This document shows, piece by piece, positions 43,125 through 51,225 of a DNA stretch of 52,688 nt. How positions within the stretch are numbered: the stretch's first letter is position 1; the number at the start of each line of letters is the position of its first letter. A program made the position numbers and the translations under genes. Below the pieces are notes generated by a model. The model had not been told where the DNA came from and did no database searches. It was given only the letters and a program-made list of their open reading frames with translations. The stretch is from Desulfobacteraceae bacterium (lineage in GTDB: Bacteria; Desulfobacterota; Desulfobacteria; Desulfobacterales; Desulfococcaceae): contig JAABRU010000025.1 of assembly GCA_011390755.1 (NCBI GenBank), positions 1 through 52,688 of the forward strand. The letters run 5' to 3'.

Positions 43125-44927
43125 TTATTTCTCTGCTGATTCGGCAATACTTTCCAGTTTTTCCCATCTTTCATAGCAGCGGGTCAAATCCTTTTCTTTT
43201 TCTTCCATCTGTAAGCGGGTTTGGGAAATTACCTGACTTTCACTGCGGTAAAAATCCGGATCGGACAGGATATTGCGGATATCATCCAGTTCTGTTTCCA
43301 GAGTCTCAATTGTTTCGGGCAGTTTTTCCAGTTCCTGCTGCTCTTTGTAACGCAGTCGGCGGGGGCGGTCTTTTTCTTTTGTCCGGTTCTTTTCTATTTT
43401 CTTTTTTTCTGTTTTCGCCTGCGCATCCGTTTCGGGCCCCTGCAGCAGCCAGTCATCATATCCGCCCGCATATTCGGTGATGCGGCCCTTTCCTTCAAAA
43501 ACCAGTCCTGCCGTTACAACCTGATTCAGAAATTCCCGGTCATGGCTGACCAGCAGCACCGTGCCGCTGTAAGAGTGCAGCAGTTCTTCCAGCAGTTCCA
43601 GGGTTTCCGTATCCAGATCATTGGTCGGCTCGTCGAGCACCAGCATATTGGAGGGCCGGGTAAAGAGTTTTGCCAGAAGCAGGCGGTTGCGTTCTCCGCC
43701 CGAAAGCATGGAAACCGGGCTTCTGGCCCTGTCGGGTGTAAAAAGGAAATCTTTAAGATAGCCGACAATATGGCGGGGATTACCGTTGATAATTACCCGG
43801 TCATTTCCCTCCCCCACATTATCCTGCACACTTTTATTTTCATCCAGCTGCATCCGCAGCTGATCATAATAGGCAATTTCCAGATGGGTTCCGTGGCGCA
43901 CCTTTCCCTTTTGCGGTGCAGACTCCCCCAGCAGAATACGGAGCAGGGTACTTTTCCCCGCACCGTTAGGGCCGATAATGCCGATGCGGTCTCCCCGCAT
44001 AATCAGGGTGGAAAAATCTTTTATCAGCAGATTTTCCCCGTAACAATGGGATATGTCTTCGGCTTCGATAACCAGCTTTCCCGTGCGCCGGGCTTCCTGC
44101 GCCAGCATTTTTACAGAGCCCGGGCGATGCCGCCAGGCATTCCGCTCTTCCCGCATTTGCAGCAGTGCCCGCACCCGGCCTTCATTTCTTGTTCTTCTGG
44201 CTTTCAGTCCCTTACGCAGCCATTCTTCTTCCGCAGCCAGCTTTTTTTCAAATTGCGCCCGCTGCCCGATTTCTGTTTCCAGCATGGCTGTCCTGCGTTT
44301 CAGATATGTATCATAATCACAGTTCCGGTTTATCAGATTTCCCCGATCCAGTTCCACAATACGCGTGGCGGTTTTCCGGAGAAACATGCGGTCATGGGTA
44401 ATAAAAAGAAAGGTTTTTACATAACGCTGCAGAAAATCTTCCAACCAGCTGATGGAATCCATATCCAGGTGGTTGGTGGGTTCATCCAGCAGCAGGATAT
44501 CCGGCCCGCTGACCAGTGCCCGTGCCAGGAACACCCTCCGCCGGAGTCCGGCAGACAGTTCACCGAAAGCGGCATCCCCTTCCAGTTTCATGCGGGAAAG
44601 CATCATTTCGGTATTCTGCCTGATTTCCCAGGCAGGTACTGCCTCTTCCTGTTTTATTCCCCCGGCCACAATATCGGAAACCCTGCCCTCAATTCCCCGG
44701 GGAACTTCCTGGGGCAGAGATGCAATACGGATTCCCGGAGAAGATATGATTTCCCCTGCATCCGGGGAAATTTCACCGCAGATAATCCGGAAAAGTGTGG
44801 ACTTCCCGCTTCCGTTGCGGCCAATCAGGCAGACCCGTTCGCCGGATTCTATCTGCAGTCGGATATCTTCCAGCAGGGGAGGTCCGCCGAAACCGAAAGA
44901 GACATGATTTACATGGAGCAGAGCCAT
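43125..44927 (-). CDS. uup: ABC-F family ATPase, Uup-like
   Basis: The product has 600 residues and two ATP-binding domains without membrane segments. Walker A motifs are GRNGSGKST (about 36-44) and GPNGAGKST (about 320-328). Signature motifs are LSAGLRRRVFLARAL and LSGGERNRLLLAKLF, and Walker B are LLLDEPTNHLD and LVLDEPTNDLD. A charged linker (about 210-290) and a C-terminal coiled coil (about 510-600) rich in Lys and Glu match Uup, a ribosome- or DNA-associated ABC-F protein. Other ABC-F members cannot be excluded. The gene stands alone between HPr and rlpA. Confidence 0.85.
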   Translation of the reverse strand: MALLHVNHVSFGFGGPPLLEDIRLQIESGERVCLIGRNGSGKSTLFRIICGEISPDAGEIISSPGIRIASLPQEVPRGIEGRVSDIVAGGIKQEEAVPAWEIRQNTEMMLSRMKLEGDAAFGELSAGLRRRVFLARALVSGPDILLLDEPTNHLDMDSISWLEDFLQRYVKTFLFITHDRMFLRKTATRIVELDRGNLINRNCDYDTYLKRRTAMLETEIGQRAQFEKKLAAEEEWLRKGLKARRTRNEGRVRALLQMREERNAWRHRPGSVKMLAQEARRTGKLVIEAEDISHCYGENLLIKDFSTLIMRGDRIGIIGPNGAGKSTLLRILLGESAPQKGKVRHGTHLEIAYYDQLRMQLDENKSVQDNVGEGNDRVIINGNPRHIVGYLKDFLFTPDRARSPVSMLSGGERNRLLLAKLFTRPSNMLVLDEPTNDLDTETLELLEELLHSYSGTVLLVSHDREFLNQVVTAGLVFEGKGRITEYAGGYDDWLLQGPETDAQAKTEKKKIEKNRTKEKDRPRRLRYKEQQELEKLPETIETLETELDDIRNILSDPDFYRSESQVISQTRLQMEEKEKDLTRCYERWEKLESIAESAEK

Positions 44928-45068
44928 AGTGTTTTATTCAATATTCAGAATGCGTTACAAAGAATTTTAGGAAAAACGGGTGTGGGAAAACGTTGGTATT
45001 CGGCAACAGGGACAGCGGCAGCGTGCTGCGGAAATATCAGGAAATATGCGGAATAAAAATATATCCCA

Positions 45069-45917
45069 TTATTCCGCAATGGTAAAAACATTGTCAAATC
45101 CTTTCAGTTTCAGTATTTTTTCATACAGTTCCGCCTGTTCCAGAGAGCTGCATTTTCCGACCAGTACCCGGTAGAGTGTCTGTCTGTTATGGGGACAGTA
45201 GGCAGATTTGATCTGCGCGTATTTATATGCCCGGCCCAGTTCCCTGGCCAGTTTTTCGGCATTTTCCCGGTCTCCGAAAGCCCCGACCTGAATGCTGTAA
45301 TTTCCTTTGTCATAGGATGCGGAGGCATACACCGGCCTATCCTTTTTGGGGGCAGAAGCGGGCCTTGCAATTCCCAGAGCCTCGATTTCCACCTGTGCAG
45401 TCCCCGGTCCGTATATACCGAGCTGCTGTGCCGCCCCTACAGAAAGATCAATAATCCTGCCGGGTATAAAGGGCCCCCGGTCATTGATGCGCAGTACAAT
45501 ACTTTTGCCGTTTTCCAGATTCCGCACCCGGACATTTGTATGCAAAGGCAGAATTTTATGGGCAGCGGAAATACCGTGCATATCATACAGCTCACCGCTG
45601 GAAGTGGGTTTGCCGTGAAAGTCCGCACCGTACCAGGAGGCAATACCCCGCTGGCGGAAACCTTCGGCATGTACCAGGGGCTGATACCACTGATTCCCGA
45701 TTTTATAGGGCCGGGGACGGGAGGTTCCGGAATAATAATTCGGGGGCATTTTGGGTGCATGCGGTTTTTTTCCTTCTTTGGCAGGGGATGCTGCCGACAG
45801 CGTCGGCATCGGGCGCAGGGCCGATGCGCAGCCGGAAAAAAGGGAAGGGATAAGGATCAATCCCATACCCAGTCCGATACGAATACACAGGCGGAATAAA
45901 TGGCTGTTTTTTTTCAT
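45069..45917 (-). CDS. rlpA: RlpA-family lytic transglycosylase lipoprotein
   Basis: The product has 282 residues from ATG 45917, which follows GAGGAAC; the frame is open 126 nt further upstream. A lipoprotein signal ends in SLFSGC. A Pro-rich linker leads to the double-psi beta-barrel domain (about residues 88-180) with RGIASWYGADFHGKPTSSG, the key His and Asp in AAHKILPLHTNVRV and IVLRINDRGPF. A C-terminal SPOR domain (about 205-282; YSIQVGAFGDRENAEKLA) binds denuded septal glycan. RlpA acts in the periplasm at division sites. The upstream region also reads as a lipoprotein-type signal (VIFFCIFYGC), so an alternative start at 46043 exists. Confidence 0.9.
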   Translation of the reverse strand: MKKNSHLFRLCIRIGLGMGLILIPSLFSGCASALRPMPTLSAASPAKEGKKPHAPKMPPNYYSGTSRPRPYKIGNQWYQPLVHAEGFRQRGIASWYGADFHGKPTSSGELYDMHGISAAHKILPLHTNVRVRNLENGKSIVLRINDRGPFIPGRIIDLSVGAAQQLGIYGPGTAQVEIEALGIARPASAPKKDRPVYASASYDKGNYSIQVGAFGDRENAEKLARELGRAYKYAQIKSAYCPHNRQTLYRVLVGKCSSLEQAELYEKILKLKGFDNVFTIAE

Positions 45918-46134
45918 CTGTTCCTCATGCCGGATATTTTGCATGCCCGGACCCTGATGTACCCGGGCGCATCCGTAAAATATGCAGAAAAAAATAACGC
46001 ACAGTATGTGTCTCCGAAGTTTTCCAAAATCATTTTGTTTCAATCGTTCGGTAAAAAATTTCGGTTTTAATCATTTCAGAAGGTTATAAATCCCTGTCTG
46101 AAAATTTGCATTGAGTTATTTCAGAAGGTTACAT

Positions 46135-46275
46135 TCAATGCCGTTTCCTTAAGACTCCCCTCCCTCAGGGAGGGGGAGGGTGAAAAATCCGGCTGATTAC
46201 AAAGCGCTGTTTCCCCCCTCCCCGGACCCCTCCCGCCGGGGGAGGGGGATTTTCTGCTTAAGGAAACGGCATTGA
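46135..46275. repeat. TCAATGCCGTTTCCTTAA element with perfect ends
   Basis: TCAATGCCGTTTCCTTAAG at the left is mirrored exactly by CTTAAGGAAACGGCATTGA at the right. The interior has ACTCCCCTCCCTCAGGGAGG and, in mirror, CCTCCCGCCGGGGGAGGGGG. This is the best-preserved member of a family that includes 31009-31209, with relatives at 7670-7757. Confidence 0.85.
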
Positions 46276-46346
46276 GGTTACATTTTCACAACCGGAAATC
46301 AGAAAAAATTACAGGACTTTTACTGTTTATCACAAAAACAGTATAC

Positions 46347-46621
46347 TAGATATTATCGGAAATAAGGAAACATACTTCGACAGACTGTAAAAGTCCCGGA
46401 GGGACGTAAGATAATAGCCCGGCAGTTTACTGCCGGGACAGAATTTTATATTTTTTCCAAGTCCCGGAGGGACGGCAGAACAGTTTGAATATACATATTT
46501 TTCTTTCGTCCCTCCGGGACTTGGTATATTTTTTTTGCGTGTCCCGGCATTAAAATGCCGGGCTATTCTCTGGCACCCCTCCGGGGTTAAAGATGCTGAA
46601 TTTTATTTCCGATAATGTCTA
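46347..46621. repeat. ATTATCGGAAATAA element, copy 2 (275 bp)
   Basis: TAGATATTATCGGAAATAA is mirrored by TTATTTCCGATAATGTCTA. The interior holds several GTCCCGGAGGGAC palindromes in both orientations and a GCCCGGCAGTTTACTGCCGG stem. It differs from the 35091 copy in its filling. It ends 142 bp from the thiD stop; no gene lies in 45918-46763. Confidence 0.8.
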
Positions 46622-46763
46622 CTATTTCTGGCAGTGGGGCATATCGCCGCCCTGCGGGAACTTTATTCAAATTCCGCTGTTTTATGCCATAATACATCCC
46701 ATTTATCAAGTCTTAATGAAAAAGAGATCCGCTGCCGCAGAAAATTTTTACAAAACGCATGAT

Positions 46764-47576
46764 TCAGTTCCAAAAATCAAAAAAATGACAGACAGGGCCC
46801 TTTCCGTTCCCGATTGTATATTCGGCACCCGCGCGGATGGCTTTCGTGATATATGCCTTTGCTTTTCTGACCGCGTCCTCAATTCCTTCCCCTTTTGCCA
46901 GAAAAGCGGCAATAGCGGAAGACAGGGTGCAGCCTGTGCCGTGGTTGTTTCGGGTTTCAATACGGTTTTGTGCAAATGCAAGCATTCGATCTTCACGGGG
47001 GACATAAAGAAAATCTTCGCAGTCGTTTCCCGCAATATGTCCGCCCTTGAGCAGCACATTCCGGCTCTTGTAACGGGCAATATCTCTGACTGCTTTCTGT
47101 ATATCCGCAGTATCCCGGATTTTATATCCGACCAGAATTTCGGCTTCGGGAAGATTGGGGGTGACGATATCTGCCAGCGGCATAAGATATTTTTTTATTG
47201 CATCCACGGCCTCATCCTGCAAAAGTCTGTCCCCGCTCTGCGCAAGCATAACCGGATCCAGAACTATCCGCTCCGCATGATGGCTTTTCAGCAGATCCGC
47301 TACGGTTTCAACCAGTTCGGCAGAATACAGCATTCCGATCTTGACGGCATCTGCTCCCATATCGCTGAAAACCGCTTTCATCTGTTCTGCTGCAAATGAG
47401 GGCGGTACAGGATGAATCCCCGTAACCCCTGTGGTATTCTGTGCGGTCAGTGCAGTGATAACAGACATTCCGAAGCATCCCAGGGCGGAAAATGTTTTTA
47501 AATCCGCCTGAATACCTGCGCCTCCGCCGCTGTCCGAACCGGCAATCGTTACTGTCCTGTAATATGTTTTTGCCAT
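46764..47576 (-). CDS. thiD: hydroxymethylpyrimidine (phosphate) kinase ThiD
   Basis: The product has 270 residues of the ribokinase-like fold. It phosphorylates hydroxymethylpyrimidine and then HMP-phosphate for thiamin synthesis. Family marks are TIAGSDSGGGAGIQADLKTF at the start, ALTAQNTTGV, LDPVMLAQSGDRLL, VTPNLPEAEILVG and the anion hole in HGTGCTLSSAIAA. A GGAG is about 5 nt before the ATG. It lies 276 nt after thiE with a repeat element in the gap, so it may have its own promoter. No TPP riboswitch is seen. Confidence 0.95.
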   Translation of the reverse strand: MAKTYYRTVTIAGSDSGGGAGIQADLKTFSALGCFGMSVITALTAQNTTGVTGIHPVPPSFAAEQMKAVFSDMGADAVKIGMLYSAELVETVADLLKSHHAERIVLDPVMLAQSGDRLLQDEAVDAIKKYLMPLADIVTPNLPEAEILVGYKIRDTADIQKAVRDIARYKSRNVLLKGGHIAGNDCEDFLYVPREDRMLAFAQNRIETRNNHGTGCTLSSAIAAFLAKGEGIEDAVRKAKAYITKAIRAGAEYTIGNGKGPVCHFFDFWN

Positions 47577-47645
47577 TTCTCCGTTCTCCCCTGTCTGTGC
47601 TTTTGAGTCTCATTGAGCTCTCAGCAAAGTTTTACCGTAAAGTAA

Positions 47646-47855
47646 CTGAACTTGTGCAGGCAAAATCTTATGATTGAACAAAAAACACAATATTATCAAA
47701 CTGTTAAATCTTAAAAAGATTCCTAATCTACAAATTTTTAACATACTGAAATTACAGCATGTCAAAAAATAATTATTTGGGAAAATATTGACATAATATA
47801 TTATTATTTTAAGCGTTTAAAATGATAGAACCGCAAAACAGCTTCACAAGTTCAG
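47646..47855. repeat. 210-bp CTGAACTTG-GCAG element, copy 1
   Basis: CTGAACTTGTGCAGGCAAAA at the left and GCTTCACAAGTTCAG at the right are inverted ends. The sequence matches the reverse complement of 49816-50034 over nearly its full length. The right end contains the stop codon of thiE (47852-47854). It is AT-rich and has no gene. Confidence 0.85.
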
Positions 47856-48532
47856 AAGTAAAAACGATGCGGATATGTTACATTACACTGTAATGCCTTT
47901 GCTTCGGCAACCGCTGCGAGCAGCTCCCCTGCCGCCGCCGCCGGATCCGGGGCAGAGACAATCGCGGAAACCACAGCAATACCGTCCGCGCCGTTTTTGA
48001 TGGCTTCCCCCGCGTTTTTCCGGTTCAATCCGCCGATTCCCACCAGGGGGATTTTTACCGCCTCCCGAATTCTGCGCAGCTCTGCAAATCCCAGCGGAGG
48101 TGCGGTATCTGTTTTCGTTGCTGTTGAAAACACCGGGCCGACACCGAGATAATCCGCGCCGTCTTTTTCCGCTGTAAGAGCATTTTCAAGAGATTCTGCG
48201 GAAATTCCCACCAGCATTGAATTCCCCACAATCTTTTTTGCCATTTTCAGGGGAATATCGCTCTGCCCGAGGTGAATGCCGTCTGCCTGCACTGCCTGCG
48301 CAATATCCAGTCTGTCATTGATAATCAGGGGGATTCCCTGTTCTTTCAGAAAATCTCTGACAGACAGGGCTTCCTGAATGAATTCCCGTGCAGAGCAGTT
48401 TTTTTCTCTGAGCTGAACGCACCTGACCCCCCCGCGAACCGCTGCCCGGACAATTTCTGATGTTTTTCTTCCCCGGGACAGTCCCCTGTCCGTAACAAGG
48501 TATAAGGAATAATCCGGTTTTTTACAAATCAT
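47852..48532 (-). CDS. thiE: thiamin-phosphate synthase ThiE
   Basis: The product has 226 residues, a TIM barrel that joins HMP diphosphate and thiazole phosphate. Marks are YLVTDRGLSRG, CVQLREKN, LIINDRLDIAQAVQADGIHLGQSDIP, DYLGVGPVFSTATK and LVGIGGLNRKNAGEAIKNGADGIAVVSAI. The last codons and the TGA stop lie in the end of a repeat element, and the tail after LAAVAEA (about 15 residues, CNVTYPHRFYF) is unlike normal ThiE ends, so the C-terminus may have been altered by the insertion. The start overlaps thiM by 11 nt. Confidence 0.95.
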   Translation of the reverse strand: MICKKPDYSLYLVTDRGLSRGRKTSEIVRAAVRGGVRCVQLREKNCSAREFIQEALSVRDFLKEQGIPLIINDRLDIAQAVQADGIHLGQSDIPLKMAKKIVGNSMLVGISAESLENALTAEKDGADYLGVGPVFSTATKTDTAPPLGFAELRRIREAVKIPLVGIGGLNRKNAGEAIKNGADGIAVVSAIVSAPDPAAAAGELLAAVAEAKALQCNVTYPHRFYF

Positions 48533-49343
48533 GGCAGGATACCTCGGCCCGGCATCCCATTTTCAGGTCTTCCGCGGTGATGGAGTACAGGGCATTGAGC
48601 ATTTCAATCATAAAGGTGCCGGGGACACCTGTTTTCCGGGCCGCAGTTTCTCCGGCCAGACCGAAAAAAGCCAGTGCAGTGGCTGCGGCCGTAAGCGGAT
48701 CCGCATCAACTGCCATGAATGCCGCAATCAGGGCACTTGCGGCGCATCCTGCCCCGGTAACATATGTCATCAGCGGATGACCGTTTGATATACGGACAAT
48801 TCTTGTGCCGTCTGTAATCAGATCCGCAGGGCCTGTAATCGCCAGTGATGTACGCAGTTTTTTGGCAAGCATTTTTGCCGTATCTTCCGCCTCCGTAACG
48901 GAATGCAGCGAATCCACCCCTTTTGTTGCCGCACCGCTGTCTCCGAGTGACAGTATCTCCGATGCATTTCCCCGGATAAGCCCGGGACGGGTTTCTGAAA
49001 TAATTTTCTTTGCTGCGTTTGTGCGCAGCGATGTCGCCCCTGCCCCCACAGGGTCAAGGACAATGGGGATTTTGAGCTGACCGGCCTTTTTTCCGGCTTT
49101 TATCATAGAGTAAATCCAGTCGTCGCTCAGGGTGCCGATGTTGAGCAGCAAAGCATCCGCAAGAGCCGCCATTTCTTCCACTTCATTGGGGGCATGGGCC
49201 ATCACCGGAGACGCTCCCGCAGACAGCAGCGCGTTTGCTGTGTAATTCATGACGACATAATTGGTAATATTGTGAATAAGCGGTCTTTTTTTTCTTAATA
49301 CCCTCAGATTCCCCGCTGCTTTTTCCGCGATATTTTCTGTCAT
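48522..49343 (-). CDS. thiM: hydroxyethylthiazole kinase ThiM
   Basis: The product has 273 residues. It phosphorylates the thiazole alcohol salvaged from thiamin breakdown. Marks are HNITNYVVMNYTANALLSAG, SPVMAHAPNEVEEMA, PIVLDPVGAGATSLRT, RGNASEILSL and the catalytic Cys in VTGAGCAASALIAAF. GGGAGA lies 5 nt before the ATG. It leads the thiM-thiE operon. With thiD this gives salvage and coupling; the de novo genes thiC, thiG and thiH are absent from the window. Confidence 0.95.
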   Translation of the reverse strand: MTENIAEKAAGNLRVLRKKRPLIHNITNYVVMNYTANALLSAGASPVMAHAPNEVEEMAALADALLLNIGTLSDDWIYSMIKAGKKAGQLKIPIVLDPVGAGATSLRTNAAKKIISETRPGLIRGNASEILSLGDSGAATKGVDSLHSVTEAEDTAKMLAKKLRTSLAITGPADLITDGTRIVRISNGHPLMTYVTGAGCAASALIAAFMAVDADPLTAAATALAFFGLAGETAARKTGVPGTFMIEMLNALYSITAEDLKMGCRAEVSCHDL

Positions 49344-49360
49344 TGTTTCTCCCTTACAGT

Positions 49361-49465
49361 TTGATGAACCGGCAAAAAGTCATTTTTCCGGAATTCGGTT
49401 TTAGTAAAATCAGTATGTTAAATTACTGAAATCCCTGTATTTCGGACTTTTTACATATTCATCAA
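49361..49465. repeat. TGATGAA-CGGTAAAAAGTCC element, copy 5
   Basis: TTGATGAACCGGCAAAAAGT is mirrored by CGGACTTTTTACATATTCAT and CAA. It is nearly identical to 40122-40226. It sits only 17 bp upstream of the thiM start codon, so the operon's leader or promoter must lie within or beyond it. Confidence 0.82.
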
Positions 49466-49483
49466 AGTTTCTTCCTCAAAATA

Positions 49484-49514
49484 AAAAACCGCTCCCGGAG
49501 GAAACGGCTTTGTT
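49484..49514. terminator. candidate bidirectional terminator upstream of thiM
   Basis: AAAAAACCGCTCCCGGAGGA is followed by AACGGCTTTGTTTT. On the minus strand the stem ends in GCGGTTTTTTATTTT. The stem is imperfect. It could be an attenuator in the thiM leader or end transcription from the other side. Confidence 0.4.
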
Positions 49515-49560
49515 TTACAGGTTTGCTTTTGTTTCCATAATACACCACTTTGAAAGTTTC

Positions 49561-49815
49561 TATACTTTTGCACTTTTTCATAAGTTACTGATTATATTGA
49601 AATTAAAAAATTGGCCTCCGTTTTTCTGTATCAATAATTTCAATAGGTTATCATCTAAAATCAGCATATATACTGATCCAATTTTGGTTTTTCCAAAAAC
49701 AGACACAAAATCTTATAACATGTCCGCCAAACAGTTGCGGTTGACAGTTGAAGCAAATTTCGTGTCTGGAAAAACCTAAATTGGAATAGTATAATTCAAA
49801 AAGTGCAAAAGTATA
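49561..49815. repeat. nested inverted-repeat element with 18-bp perfect ends
   Basis: TATACTTTTGCACTTTTT at 49561-49578 is mirrored exactly by AAAAAGTGCAAAAGTATA at 49798-49815. Inside it, TCCAATTTTGGTTTTTCCA at 49677-49695 is mirrored with one mismatch at 49767-49785, defining a 109-bp inner element. An outer pair, AAAGTTTCTATACTT at about 49554 and its mirror at about 50033-50047, encloses this and the next element. Confidence 0.75.
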
Positions 49816-50034
49816 CTGAACTTGCGCAGCTATTTTGCGGTTTAATCATTTTAACTACCTGAAACAATAATATATTATGTCTATATTTATCCAAATGATT
49901 ATTTTTGGATATGTTGTAATTTCAATATGTTAAAGATTTGTAAATTTGGAAACTTTTAAAGATTCAACAGCATGATAATATTGTATTTTTTGTTCAATCA
50001 TAAGATTTTGCCTGCACAGGTTCAGAAGTATAGA
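49816..50034. repeat. 210-bp CTGAACTTG-GCAG element, copy 2 (inverted)
   Basis: CTGAACTTGCGCAGC at the left and CCTGCACAGGTTCAG at the right. It is the inverted twin of 47646-47855, so the thiM-thiE pair is flanked by two inverted copies about 1.95 kb apart. No gene lies in 49344-50198. Confidence 0.85.
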
Positions 50035-50052
50035 AAGTTTGTCCCCCCTGAT

Positions 50053-50200
50053 GCACTGTCAACATTAAAATGACGGATATCCGTAAGATCTGCGGGAACC
50101 GTAAGGGCGTATTGCATACGCCCGGAGCTGCGCCCGGAGGGCCTGTGCAATAGGCCCCTGCAGATAATATCACCCGCCATTTTAATGTTGACAGAGCACT
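50053..50200. repeat. GCACTGTCAACATTAAAATG element, reaching a stop codon
   Basis: GCACTGTCAACATTAAAATG at 50053-50072 is mirrored by CATTTTAATGTTGACAGAGC and AC. The interior, GGGCGTATTGCATACGCCCG and GGCCTGTGCAATAGGCCCCT, recurs at 25212-25275 and in part at 15838-15890. Its right border overlaps the TAG stop codon (50199-50201) of the SLOG gene. Confidence 0.82.
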
Positions 50201-51026
50201 ACTTCACCACCCGCAGTACATTATCCGATTTCTGCAACCGGTACCATAATGCGCGGATAATCACATCCTCCGCTTCTTCACCCTTCTCTTCCTCCAGTTT
50301 CCGGCAGTCTTTGAGCAGCGCGTCATTGGCTCCCCACAGACGGAATTCATCCCGGATAATGATCCCCAGATTGTCCGACAGATCGCCCAGACGTTTTTCA
50401 TTCATATTGGCAATTTTTGAGCGTTCCTGAAAACTCAGTTTTTTCATCAGGTATTCCACAGCCTCCCGCACACTCCGGGGAATACGGATAAATTCTTCCA
50501 CCCGTCTCTGGGATTCCCCCGAAGGATACGCATGAATATTTTCATATCTGCGGGGATCAATAAAATTGAGCTGGAAAACCACTTCCAGAATGCTTTTGGT
50601 CATCCGGTAAATATCCGCATGGAATTCAGCCCCCGAACCGGTAATGCAAAGTATCTCTATGCCGTATTCCGTCATCCATGCTTCAATGCGTTTGGCAGCT
50701 TCAAATGCGGAAATTTCATCCATCTGAATAATGAGAAAAGGCAGATCATGGCGCAGGGCAATGCGCTGACTGACAGCGGCGTTTCCTGTCAGTTCCCCCA
50801 TGATAATTATCAGCACACCGTCCGAATCCAGTATATTCTGTTCCATACTCTGCTGCAGATCATCCGAACTGACAATCCGTAAACGGTATAATGTGACCAG
50901 TTCATTTTTTTCCCGCGCCTGGAGCGGGGTGATCCAGCCTTCAAAGGCAATATAGAGATTCCGGGCAACATCCAGAGCCGCCCGTTCAACTCCGGCCTGT
51001 CCTCCGGAAATTATTTTTCGGATCAT
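50199..51026 (-). CDS. cpYpsA-related SLOG protein with DUF6794-like tail
   Basis: The product has 275 residues from ATG 51026 (AGGAG 8 nt upstream); the frame is open another 180 nt upstream but through AT-rich non-coding sequence. The N-terminal half begins MIRKIISGGQAGVERAALDVA, typical of the putative molybdenum-carrier / circularly permuted YpsA branch of the SLOG superfamily, which binds nucleotide-like ligands. GVLIIIMGELTGN is a second conserved part. The C-terminal ~80 residues (LSFQERSKIANMNEKRLGDL and the end LRVVK) resemble DUF6794. SLOG proteins are linked to nucleotide sensing or processing; the role here is unknown. It is divergent from mtaB. Confidence 0.72.
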   Translation of the reverse strand: MIRKIISGGQAGVERAALDVARNLYIAFEGWITPLQAREKNELVTLYRLRIVSSDDLQQSMEQNILDSDGVLIIIMGELTGNAAVSQRIALRHDLPFLIIQMDEISAFEAAKRIEAWMTEYGIEILCITGSGAEFHADIYRMTKSILEVVFQLNFIDPRRYENIHAYPSGESQRRVEEFIRIPRSVREAVEYLMKKLSFQERSKIANMNEKRLGDLSDNLGIIIRDEFRLWGANDALLKDCRKLEEEKGEEAEDVIIRALWYRLQKSDNVLRVVK

Positions 51027-51225
51027 AAAATAACTCCTGCTTTTTTCCGTTTTCCGACGGGACGGTAAATGTCCGGTCTGCATTCCCGATAACAAAGTCA
51101 GGAAAAGTGGTTGATTTGTATATATAATAAATCTTATTGAATTTTCAAGGAAAATTATATAATATTTCTCTGACGGATAAAAACGGGCATGAAAAAGATA
51201 TATCATTTAAAGGGTTCGAGTTTTA

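Noticed and set aside
49344..49560. TPP riboswitch upstream of thiM
   Set aside because: I looked for CTGAGA and the ACCTGATCTGGATAATGCCA-type segments on the minus strand and did not find them here or upstream of thiD.
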